A stretch of DNA of 64,000 nucleotides from Parvibaculum sp035325945 (GTDB lineage: Bacteria > Pseudomonadota > Alphaproteobacteria > Parvibaculales > Parvibaculaceae). Below are positions 25,340-33,142 of the stretch, one piece after another. The notes under the pieces are model-generated. The model was given only the letters and a program-made list of their open reading frames with translations. It searched no databases and had not been told where the DNA came from. Positions within the stretch are counted from its first letter, which is position 1; every line of letters starts with the position of its first letter. The translations under genes and the position numbers were made by a program. The stretch spans positions 10,620 to 74,619 of the forward strand of contig NZ_DAOKYX010000015.1 of NCBI RefSeq assembly GCF_035325945.1, in the 5' to 3' direction.

Positions 25340-26542
25340 ATGGCTTCAGGTATCAAGGACAAGGTTGCGATCCTCGGCATGGGCTGCTCGAAATTCGGCG
25401 AGCGCTGGGACGCGGGCCCCGAGGAACTGATGGTCGAGGCCTATCTCGAGGCGATGCAGGATGCGGGCATCGAGCCGACGCAGATCGATGCGGCATGGTT
25501 CTCGACGCATATCGACGAGGTCGGCACCGGCAAGGGCGGCACGCCGCTCTCGCTCGCGCTGCGCCTGCCGAACATCGCGGTGACGCGCGTCGAGAATTTC
25601 TGCGCTGGCGGATCGGAAGCGCTGCGCGGCGCCGTCTATGCCGTCGCATCGGGCGCGGCCGACATCGCTCTCGCGCTCGGCGTCGAGAAGCTCAAGGATA
25701 CCGGCTATGGCGGCCTGCCGGTGGGTGCCGCCGGCACGCTCATTCCGCAATGGGCGCCTTCGGGATCGGCGCCGGGCAACTTCGCCCAGCTCGCCTCCGC
25801 CTATCGCGCGAAGCACGGCGTCGCCAAGGAAGACCTCAAGCGCGCCATTGCGCATGTCTCGGTCAAGAGCCATGCCAATGGCGCCAAGAATCCGAAGGCG
25901 CATCTGCGCAACGTCGTGACCGAAGAGCAGGTCATGAACGCGCCGATGATCGCCGAGCCGCTCGGCCTCTTCGACTGCTGCGGCGTCTCCGACGGCGCGG
26001 CGGCGGCCATCGTCACGACGCCGGAAATCGCCAAGGCGCTCGGCAAGAAGGACATCGTCACGGTGAAGGCGATGCAGCTTGCGGTGTCGAACGGGCTTGA
26101 GTCCCAGCACAATTCCTGGGACGGCAGCTATTTCCACACGGCGCGGATCGCGGCACGGAAAGCCTATAACGAGGCAGGCATCCAGAAGCCGCGCGAGGAA
26201 GTCAGCATGATGGAAGTGCATGACTGCTTCTCGATCACCGAACTCGTCACCATGGAAGACCTCTTCATCTCGCCGGAAGGCGGCGCGGTGAAGGACGTCA
26301 TGGACGGCTTCTACGATGCCGATGGCAAGGTGCCTTGCCAGATCGACGGCGGCCTCAAGTGCTTCGGCCACCCGATCGGCGCTTCGGGCCTGCGCATGGC
26401 CTATGAGATGTATCTTCAGATCCTCGGCCGGGCGGGCGAGCGGCAGCTCAGGAATCCGCGGATCGGCCTGACGCACAATCTCGGCGGCGCGCCGTCGTCG
26501 AATGTGTGCTCGGTGACGATCATCGGCGCCTATGGTGCGTGA
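25340..26542 (+). CDS. Thiolase-fold acetyl-CoA acetyltransferase-like protein (SCP2/PhlC type)
   Basis: 400 residues of the thiolase superfamily, SCP2-thiolase-like branch. The nucleophile Cys88 is in ENFCAGGSEALRGAV, His294 in VHDCF and His344 in CFGHPIGASG, so the acyl-transfer site is intact. It probably handles acetoacetyl- or acyl-CoA with the HMGS/DUF35-like fusion upstream, 33 bases away, as the active subunit of a complex. GGAAGGA lies seven bases before the ATG; an in-frame GTG directly after the upstream stop (25307) is less likely. A strong terminator at 26565 ends the operon. Confidence 0.88.
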   Translation: MASGIKDKVAILGMGCSKFGERWDAGPEELMVEAYLEAMQDAGIEPTQIDAAWFSTHIDEVGTGKGGTPLSLALRLPNIAVTRVENFCAGGSEALRGAVYAVASGAADIALALGVEKLKDTGYGGLPVGAAGTLIPQWAPSGSAPGNFAQLASAYRAKHGVAKEDLKRAIAHVSVKSHANGAKNPKAHLRNVVTEEQVMNAPMIAEPLGLFDCCGVSDGAAAAIVTTPEIAKALGKKDIVTVKAMQLAVSNGLESQHNSWDGSYFHTARIAARKAYNEAGIQKPREEVSMMEVHDCFSITELVTMEDLFISPEGGAVKDVMDGFYDADGKVPCQIDGGLKCFGHPIGASGLRMAYEMYLQILGRAGERQLRNPRIGLTHNLGGAPSSNVCSVTIIGAYGA

Positions 26543-26564
26543 TCGTATGATTGCGTGATGAGCG

Positions 26565-26594
26565 AGGGCCGGGAGAAATCCCGGCCCTTTTTTT
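26565..26594 (+). terminator. Intrinsic terminator after the thiolase gene
   Basis: GGGCCGGG and CCCGGCCC form an 8-bp stem (plus an A-T pair), with a 6-base loop and seven T's. Confidence 0.9.
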
Positions 26595-26607
26595 GTTGCG
26601 GGGACGA

Positions 26608-28116
26608 ATGCTTTTCAATTCGCCTGTCTTTCTCTTCGCCTTCCTGCCGGCAGTGACGCTGCTCTGCTTTTTCATCCGCTCCCGTCTCGGCCGGGAGGCG
26701 GCGCTCGGCTTTCTCGTCCTTGCATCCCTCTTTTTCTACGGCTGGTGGAACCCGGTCTATCTGCCGCTTCTGATCGTCCTCGCGATCTTCAATTTCGTTC
26801 TGGCGCGTTTCATTCTCGCCGAGCGGATAAAACCGGAAGGCGGGCGTGCGGCCGCTCTCGTGGCCTTCGGTGTGACGGTCGATCTCGCTGCGCTCGCCTA
26901 TTTCAAATATACGGATTTCTTCATTGGTACGCTGAACAATATGGTGGGGACGGAATTTCCACTCCAGCACATCGTCCTGCCGCTCGCGATATCCTTCTTT
27001 ACCTTTCAGAAAATCGCCTATCTGGTCGATGCCGGGCGTGGCCGGGTAGAGAAGCACAGCTTTCTCGAATATTGCTTCTTCGTGATGTTCTTCCCCCAGC
27101 TCATCGCCGGACCCATCGTTCATCATCACGAGATCTTCAGCCAGACGAAGCGGGAGCGGAGCTTTCGTTTCGACCGCATGAACCTCGCCGTCGGCCTCAC
27201 GATCTTCTTCATGGGGCTCTTCAAGAAGGTCGTCATCGCGGACAATCTGGCGCCGCTCGCCAGCGCCGTATTCGGCGATGCCGGAAGCGGCCATGAAATC
27301 TCGTTCCTCCGCGCCTGGGAGGGAATGTTCGCCTACACCTTCCAGCTTTATTTCGATTTTTCAGGCTATTCGGACATGGCCATCGGCGCGGCCCGCATCT
27401 TCGGCATCAGGTTGCCGCTCAATTTCAATTCGCCCTATCAGGCCGTGAACATCACCGAGTTCTGGCGGCGCTGGCATATGACGCTGTCAAGGTTCCTGCG
27501 CGACTATCTCTATATCCCGCTTGGCGGCAACAGGCGCGGCAAGGCGCGGCGCTATCTCAATCTCTTCCTGACGATGGCGATCGGTGGACTCTGGCACGGC
27601 GCGGCATGGACCTTCGTCCTCTGGGGCGCGATGCACGGCCTCATGCTCATCGTCAATCATGGCTGGCGAGCGATCTGGACGAAGCCCATCGACAAATGGT
27701 GGTCGCGGGGCATCGCGCGCGCGATCACTCTGCTCTTCGTTGCGCTGGCATGGGTTCCCTTTCGCGCACCTGACCTCGATGCGGCAATCGCTATCTATCG
27801 CGGTCTGGTCACATGGTCGCCGGACGCGTCGTTTCAGGCGCTCGGAGGCGATCTCTTCTGGCTCATGTTCTGGGTGAGCGTCGCCTGGTTCTGGCCCAAT
27901 ACGCAGCAATGGATGGCCATGGCGCGGCCTGCCTTCAACTATTCGCTGAAGGAAAGGCGCAGCGACCCGCTGTTGCTGCCGTTGAAGGGTGCCGTTGCGC
28001 GGCGTCTCACCTATTGGCGGCCGGGCGCTGCCTATGCCGCCGCCATTGGCCTTTGTGCGGCGGCTTCCTTTCTCAGTCTCCAGCGTGTCAGCGAGTTCCT
28101 CTATTTCCAGTTCTGA
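26608..28116 (+). CDS. MBOAT-family O-acyltransferase (AlgI/DltB-like)
   Basis: 502-residue polytopic membrane protein. The AlgI-like signature WRRWHMTLSRFLRDYLYIPLGGNRRG is near residue 290, and the catalytic His is in GGLWHGAAWTF. It should pass an acyl (often acetyl) group across the inner membrane to an exported polymer or lipid. The ATG at 26608 (MLFNSPVF) sits after a GGGGA site; the frame extends upstream into the terminator. The SGNH-like gene begins three bases after the stop, the usual MBOAT plus SGNH arrangement. No polysaccharide synthase is nearby, so the acceptor is unknown. Confidence 0.9.
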   Translation: MLFNSPVFLFAFLPAVTLLCFFIRSRLGREAALGFLVLASLFFYGWWNPVYLPLLIVLAIFNFVLARFILAERIKPEGGRAAALVAFGVTVDLAALAYFKYTDFFIGTLNNMVGTEFPLQHIVLPLAISFFTFQKIAYLVDAGRGRVEKHSFLEYCFFVMFFPQLIAGPIVHHHEIFSQTKRERSFRFDRMNLAVGLTIFFMGLFKKVVIADNLAPLASAVFGDAGSGHEISFLRAWEGMFAYTFQLYFDFSGYSDMAIGAARIFGIRLPLNFNSPYQAVNITEFWRRWHMTLSRFLRDYLYIPLGGNRRGKARRYLNLFLTMAIGGLWHGAAWTFVLWGAMHGLMLIVNHGWRAIWTKPIDKWWSRGIARAITLLFVALAWVPFRAPDLDAAIAIYRGLVTWSPDASFQALGGDLFWLMFWVSVAWFWPNTQQWMAMARPAFNYSLKERRSDPLLLPLKGAVARRLTYWRPGAAYAAAIGLCAAASFLSLQRVSEFLYFQF

Positions 28117-28119
28117 ACG

Positions 28120-29148
28120 ATGACGAAGTTGCCGCTCGAAGCCAGATCCTATCTTCTCATGCTTGGCAGCGTGATCGCGCTCTCTCTTGGCGCTGTCCTC
28201 GCGCTCAACGCCCTGGTCGATCCGCTCTGGTATTTCGGCGGCAACAGGCTCGGATCGGTCAATTTCGCCTTCAACGAACGTATCTCGAAGGCGAACCGCA
28301 TCGCCGGCCATGAAAGGGACTATGACTGCATCATCTTCGGCGACAGCCGCGTGACGCTGCTGCCGGAGCGCCTGATCGAAGGCTATCGCTGTTACAACAT
28401 GGCCTTCTCGTCCGGCACGGTCAGCGAATTCGTGGACTACGCAAACTGGCTCCGCGGGCGCGGCTTTTCACCAAGGCTCGTCATCGTCGGATTGAGCGCG
28501 ACCGATTTCCGCGTGTATGTATCGCCGCGCAATACGCCGGACTTCGTGCGCGAAGGGCGCGCGCCGCCATCTGCGGCCGTCTCCTATCTCTCGCTCGACG
28601 TGGCGGGCATGTCGCTTCGCTCGCTCTTCGGACGCTCCCCGGTCGATCGCGTCTATGATCGGGAGTTCCGCTGCCATGCGGCCTTTCCGGCTCTTCGCTA
28701 CGATCCGCAAGTTCCTGTCCGCGATCTGCTCAAGGGGCGGTTCGACGAGCGCGCCCCTGTCGATCTCTACGGAAAATTGCGGGCGGTCTTTCCCGAGGCG
28801 CGGTTCGTGGGCTATGCGCCGCCCATCTCGGCCTGGGCTATCGCGACTTACGCGCGGATCGGCTGGCTCCAAAGCTACACCGCCGCGCTCCATGATGCGG
28901 CAGAGCCGTTCGATCGGTTTCTGGATTTTAGCGCGCCGTCGCCCATGACGGCCGATGCTTCCCAGACCTATGACGGGACGCATTATTCGGAGAGGGCGAA
29001 TGAGGAGATCGCTGCGTCCCTGCTTGCGTGGCAGGGTGATGTCATCGACCTCAAGCAGGTGACGGCAAAGGAAATGCTCGCCATCTATCGCGAGCGGCTG
29101 GCGGCGCTTGCTCCGGCGCTCAGGCTCGCAGAGGAAGCGCAGCCATGA
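28120..29148 (+). CDS. SGNH-hydrolase-like O-acyltransferase partner (AlgJ/AlgX-like)
   Basis: 342 residues. One N-terminal membrane anchor (about 13-35), then a periplasmic domain with a GDS-type nucleophile motif (IIFGDSRVTLLPE, about residue 70) and a late DGTHYSERANEEIA holding the probable Asp-His pair. This layout matches proteins that take an acyl group from an MBOAT transporter and place it on a glycan. Coupled to the MBOAT gene (3-base gap). Its last 29 bases overlap the convergent PAS gene. Confidence 0.8.
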   Translation: MTKLPLEARSYLLMLGSVIALSLGAVLALNALVDPLWYFGGNRLGSVNFAFNERISKANRIAGHERDYDCIIFGDSRVTLLPERLIEGYRCYNMAFSSGTVSEFVDYANWLRGRGFSPRLVIVGLSATDFRVYVSPRNTPDFVREGRAPPSAAVSYLSLDVAGMSLRSLFGRSPVDRVYDREFRCHAAFPALRYDPQVPVRDLLKGRFDERAPVDLYGKLRAVFPEARFVGYAPPISAWAIATYARIGWLQSYTAALHDAAEPFDRFLDFSAPSPMTADASQTYDGTHYSERANEEIAASLLAWQGDVIDLKQVTAKEMLAIYRERLAALAPALRLAEEAQP

Positions 29149-29635
29149 GCGCGCTTTCCTTCCGGCGCTGCGCCTCATGCGCGGCGACGACGAAGATGCG
29201 ATCGGCCTCTCCGCCAGCGGTCGTCACCGGGAAGACGCCGCGATAGATGTGGATAAAGTCGCGCCCCTGAATGGGAACCTCGGTCCAGGAATAGATCGGC
29301 TCGCCGCTTGCCATGACTTGCAGAAATTCATTCCGCCTGATCTCGGCGCCTTCGGCCGTGAGCGCTTCGCCGAGAAGCTTCCCCGTATAGTCGACGCCGA
29401 AGATCTCGCGGCAGCCGGTGCCCGCGAGGCGGTAGCGGAACTCGGTGCGGCCATCGAGGCGCAGGGGCTCGAGAAGCAGCAGCCAGGGCACAAGGTCGGG
29501 GATGCTGGACGGGCCGAAGTCGGACCGGAGAGGCAGAGCGCCCGTTTCTCGCCCCCGGCTGTTCCAGTATCGGCCGAACAGGGCAACAGGGTGGCTTTCG
29601 GGAATGTCGATTGCGGAGAGTTGGCAATATGGCAC
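29120..29635 (-). CDS. PAS-domain protein (PAS_5-like)
   Basis: 171 residues, a single PAS-like module with RSDFGPSSIPDLVPWLLLLEPL and RYRLAGTGCREIFGVDYTGKLLGEAL, which resembles the PAS_5 family common in alphaproteobacteria. No kinase, cyclase or DNA-binding domain is attached, so it may sense a small molecule and signal through a partner. Start is GTG at 29635 with only a weak ribosome site. Its 3' end overlaps the convergent SGNH gene by 29 bases. Confidence 0.7.
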   Translation of the reverse strand: MPYCQLSAIDIPESHPVALFGRYWNSRGRETGALPLRSDFGPSSIPDLVPWLLLLEPLRLDGRTEFRYRLAGTGCREIFGVDYTGKLLGEALTAEGAEIRRNEFLQVMASGEPIYSWTEVPIQGRDFIHIYRGVFPVTTAGGEADRIFVVAAHEAQRRKESALMAALPLRA

Positions 29636-29803
29636 GGTCGGCTCACCCGGCTGCTGGACGTAATTCGGGATGAGCCTAGGTGAAAAGCCTTACCAACTAT
29701 CGCCTGCAAACCCTTCAAGTTTTAACAAAACCGGCGTCCGGCGACGAAGGCCGGGACGGAGGAAACGGGGGAGGGGGCGATGCCCGCGCCGCCGCCGGGT
29801 CCT

Positions 29804-30184
29804 TCAATTCGCCATTTCCTCGAGCGCGCGGCGATAGCCGGAATAGTTCGGCTGGTCGATGGCGAGCTTCGTCATGGTGATCGCCCAGAGATGATCGGCA
29901 AGGCCGGGCGTTGCCAGCGTGATTCCGCCGGATTCGATCCGTGCACAGAGTTCGCGATTAAGCTCCTCGAGCGAGCCGTCATGGCCGAGGAGCGCCTTCA
30001 GCCTTTCGTGCTCTTCGGCATTGGCCTTGGCTGCGACCTGCAACTCACGCTTCACGATGTCGAGCGCATTGGCGGCGACCCGCGCGTGAAAGGCCGCATG
30101 GCCCTGAAGCTGGGGCATCGCATGGTTGCGAATGAAATCGGCGACGATGTCGATGAGTTCGGCTGCTGTCGGCTGATCCTGCAT
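29804..30184 (-). CDS. DUF6285-like protein
   Basis: 126 residues, mostly helical and acidic, no membrane segment. MQDQPTAAELIDIVADFIRN and YRRALEEMAN at the ends fit the DUF6285 family, which typically sits next to APH-like phosphotransferases in lipid-degrading bacteria. Function unknown. It is the last gene of a three-gene operon; three bases separate it from the phosphotransferase gene. Confidence 0.75.
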   Translation of the reverse strand: MQDQPTAAELIDIVADFIRNHAMPQLQGHAAFHARVAANALDIVKRELQVAAKANAEEHERLKALLGHDGSLEELNRELCARIESGGITLATPGLADHLWAITMTKLAIDQPNYSGYRRALEEMAN

Positions 30185-30187
30185 GGC

Positions 30188-31201
30188 TCATTCCTTTCCG
30201 AGCGGCGCGAGAAGGCGCATCAGATCGACTTCGGTTTCGGAGGCGCGTCGCCCGATGGTGGCGCGTTCGACCGAGCGGTCGCCGGCCTTGAAGGCCATCA
30301 CCATGGTCGTGCACATGACGCCCCATTTGAGCGTTCCGAGCACCTCCCAGAACTTCACGCGTTCGGGGTCGACCTTGTGGCCTCCCGCGGCTTCATAGCC
30401 TTCGTAGAGATCCTCGCGCCGGCCGAAGCCGCCGACCGGATTGTCGATATTGCCGAAGCGCCAGGAGTTGACGCAGATCCAGCCCAGATCCTCCATGGGA
30501 TCGCCGATATGGGCGAGTTCCCAGTCGAGAACGGCGCGCACGCCGTCGGGACCGATCATCAGATTGCCGTGGCGAAAGTCGCCATGGACGAGCGTCAGTT
30601 CAGTCGTCTCCGGCGGCACGCGCTCCTTCAGCCAGCGGAAGGCCAGCTCGAAGACGGGATGCGGATGGTTGTGGGTCTTGTAGGTCTGGAAGTACTGGTC
30701 GATTTCCGCGCGAGCCGGGGAGACGCGGAGCGGCGGCAGCTTCGACTTGTCGACCTTGTGAAGGCGGGCGAGGATTTCGCCGCATTGGCGGGCGAGCTTC
30801 GGCCGCGCTTCGGCGAATTCGGGATCGCGGAGGATCTTGCGGGCGATGGTTTCGCCCTCGATCCGGTCCATGACGAAGCCATGGCCCATGGCATCCTTGT
30901 CGTCGAGGACGAGGCGCACGGGTGGCACGGCGACGCCAGCCTCACCGGCAAGCCGGATGAGTTCAGCCTCCGTTTCGAGCCCCGCCGCCGTGCCGGAGCG
31001 CCCTTGCGTCTGGCCGCCGCCGGGCGCGCGGCGCAGAATGAGGGGGATCGGCTCGCCTTCCGTCGTCGCGTCGAAAGACCATGTCTCCTGGCTCGCGCCG
31101 CCGGAGAGCCGGCGCAATCCGGCTATGCCGGTCGCGCCTGGAATCCTTCTGCGCACGGCGTCCGCGAGAGGGGCCGCGATCGGATTTGTCTCTGCACTCA
31201 T
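30188..31201 (-). CDS. Aminoglycoside-phosphotransferase-like kinase (ACAD10/11-type)
   Basis: 337 residues with the APH fold. Catalytic loop LVHGDFRHGNLMIG (HxDxxxxN) and the metal-binding VLDWELAHIGDPMEDLGW are intact, as is an N-terminal nucleotide-loop-like segment GLRRLSGGASQETW. In this family the context often points to phosphorylation of hydroxyacyl-CoA or other lipid intermediates rather than to antibiotic resistance; that is inference. Middle gene of the operon, one base after the upstream gene's stop. Confidence 0.85.
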   Translation of the reverse strand: MSAETNPIAAPLADAVRRRIPGATGIAGLRRLSGGASQETWSFDATTEGEPIPLILRRAPGGGQTQGRSGTAAGLETEAELIRLAGEAGVAVPPVRLVLDDKDAMGHGFVMDRIEGETIARKILRDPEFAEARPKLARQCGEILARLHKVDKSKLPPLRVSPARAEIDQYFQTYKTHNHPHPVFELAFRWLKERVPPETTELTLVHGDFRHGNLMIGPDGVRAVLDWELAHIGDPMEDLGWICVNSWRFGNIDNPVGGFGRREDLYEGYEAAGGHKVDPERVKFWEVLGTLKWGVMCTTMVMAFKAGDRSVERATIGRRASETEVDLMRLLAPLGKE

Positions 31202-31202
31202 C

Positions 31203-32237
31203 TCAACCCCCGATGCTCACCGGCTTGCCGTCGACGATCTGGTCGAGATACTCGGAAAGACCGTATCCTACCATGCCGTTGCAGCGATATTCGGTCATGC
31301 CTTCGGTGATCCGGGTGTGAAGCTCGCTTCCATCCGGCGCCTGACGGCGATTGCGAAGCGGGATGAGCGACAGAACCTTGCCCTCGACGTCATAGCTCGC
31401 GCCCGACTCGGTAACGACATGGGCGCGCAAGGCAGTCTGATACCAGTTCTCGTCCCAGTCGCTGTCGATCGAGACTTGCTTGATGAGATCGTATTTGCCG
31501 TCCTTGAGCACCATGCCACCCTGGCGCGGCTCGCCTTTTTCTCCGGCGACGATCGAAAGCATCATGCCGAAGTCGCGGCCGAAATTCATCGGACACCAGC
31601 GATACCAGTGGATCGCCTGCCAGTAGCGCGGTCCCCAGCTCTTGTCCCGAAGCCCGTAGCCTGAGGCATCGAATGCCTCATCGCCGATGATGAAGCGGCC
31701 GGTTGCCGCCACATGCTGCTCGTAATGCGCCTTGGCGAAGGATTTTTCCGGGTCGATGTCGAGCGCGGAGCCGTCTTCCTTCACGGTCTCGCCGCCGAAC
31801 ATGGGCGAGACGCCCTCATAATCGAGCTCGACCTTGCAGGCGACGACGGGATTGTTCCTGAAAGCGCGCGAAGGTTCTGCCATGTCGTTCGGATTCGAGA
31901 GCACGACGACCTTGCCGTCATAGGTCACGCGGAGGCGCTTGAAGGGTTCGATCACCTCGACGCGCAGACCACCGGCATTGAGTTCGCGGTTATGCGTGAT
32001 CGCAGGCTTCGCATACATGAAGGCGACACGCCCGTCCGGTAGATAAAGGCAGACGGACATTTCGGCATAGCCTTCATTCGGCCGGTTGCCGATGCGGAAC
32101 CAGCCGCCGATCTTTCGCGCCGGATCGAACATGTTGAAATACATGCTCTCGTTATAGTTCGTCGCGGCGTCGGGCGTGTGCGTGTACTCGTCTTCGGGAG
32201 CAAGTCTGATCTTGAAGCCTGCCGGGGCCTTGGCCAT
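31203..32237 (-). CDS. Uncharacterised beta-rich protein (possibly DUF7064/DUF7065 family)
   Basis: 344 residues, no signal peptide or membrane segment. It is rich in beta-strand and aromatic residues: NESMYFNMFDPARKIGGWFRIGNRPNEGY near the N-terminus and DKSWGPRYWQAIHWYRWCPMNFG in the middle. The pattern recalls two-domain lipocalin-like proteins (hydroxyneurosporene-synthase or tocopherol-cyclase-like), which bind hydrophobic ligands; I am not certain of the family. First gene of the operon with the phosphotransferase and the DUF6285 protein, so it may bind or modify the substrate of that kinase. Confidence 0.7.
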   Translation of the reverse strand: MAKAPAGFKIRLAPEDEYTHTPDAATNYNESMYFNMFDPARKIGGWFRIGNRPNEGYAEMSVCLYLPDGRVAFMYAKPAITHNRELNAGGLRVEVIEPFKRLRVTYDGKVVVLSNPNDMAEPSRAFRNNPVVACKVELDYEGVSPMFGGETVKEDGSALDIDPEKSFAKAHYEQHVAATGRFIIGDEAFDASGYGLRDKSWGPRYWQAIHWYRWCPMNFGRDFGMMLSIVAGEKGEPRQGGMVLKDGKYDLIKQVSIDSDWDENWYQTALRAHVVTESGASYDVEGKVLSLIPLRNRRQAPDGSELHTRITEGMTEYRCNGMVGYGLSEYLDQIVDGKPVSIGG

Positions 32238-32407
32238 GGTTGTCCTTCCTGATCCTGCTTCGCGCGGGCCTTGTCTGGCCGGTCCGCCTGAAATGATAAA
32301 TACCGGTTACTAATCCTGCCATGAGTGAAGCATGATAGTAAGGGAAACCTCTGGCGCGCGCGTCTTACGCAGCGTGCCGTAACGTCAATCATGGACCGTG
32401 GCCGAAC

Positions 32408-33142
32408 ATGACCGAACCGAGCAGCCCATCGCCTGAGGAACAAGGCCAAGGCGGCGGCGAGGCGCCGCTGATTCTGCCGCCGCGCAAGCACGGCCTCATG
32501 TTCCGCGTGAGGAACTATTTTCTGACGGGCCTCGTCGTCGCCGCGCCGATCGGGCTCACCGTCTACATCACGAGATGGTTCATTGATCTCGTCGACACAT
32601 GGTTCGTGCCGCTCATCCCCGCGCCTTATCAGCCGGATCACTATCTTCCATTCGAGATCCCGGGCCTCGGGCTCATCATCGCCTTCGTGCTGCTGACAGT
32701 GCTCGGGGCGCTGACCGCAAATATTTTCGGCCGGGCGATCCTCGGCTACGCGGAACGGCTCGTCGATCGCATGCCCGTCGTCCGCTCTATCTATGGCGCG
32801 ATCAAGCAGATATTCGAAACCGTCATCTCCCAATCGAACACATCGTTCCGCGATGTCGGCATCATCGAATATCCGCGCAAGGGAATTTACACGCTGGTCT
32901 TCGTGACCTCGCAGGCGAAGGCGCAGGTGGGCGAGCAGATGGACAAGGACCTCATCAGCGTCTTCCTGCCGACGACGCCCAATCCGACATCGGGCTTTCT
33001 GCTCTATGTGCCGCGCGAGGACGTGACAATTCTCGACATGACGATCGAGGAGGGAGCGAAGCTCATCATCTCGGCGGGTCTTGTCGAGCCGCCAAGGAAA
33101 GACCACGGAGACGCCGGGCCTATCCGGAACGCAGATATCTGA
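32408..33142 (+). CDS. DUF502 family membrane protein
   Basis: 244 residues with two membrane segments (about 34-55 and 84-105) and a conserved soluble C-terminal part (VRSIYGAIKQIFETVISQSNTSFRDVGIIEYPRKG, GFLLYVPREDV, IISAG). DUF502 proteins are widespread with unproven function. Position beside recG is typical of Hyphomicrobiales. Its end overlaps convergent recG by 23 bases. Confidence 0.9.
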   Translation: MTEPSSPSPEEQGQGGGEAPLILPPRKHGLMFRVRNYFLTGLVVAAPIGLTVYITRWFIDLVDTWFVPLIPAPYQPDHYLPFEIPGLGLIIAFVLLTVLGALTANIFGRAILGYAERLVDRMPVVRSIYGAIKQIFETVISQSNTSFRDVGIIEYPRKGIYTLVFVTSQAKAQVGEQMDKDLISVFLPTTPNPTSGFLLYVPREDVTILDMTIEEGAKLIISAGLVEPPRKDHGDAGPIRNADI

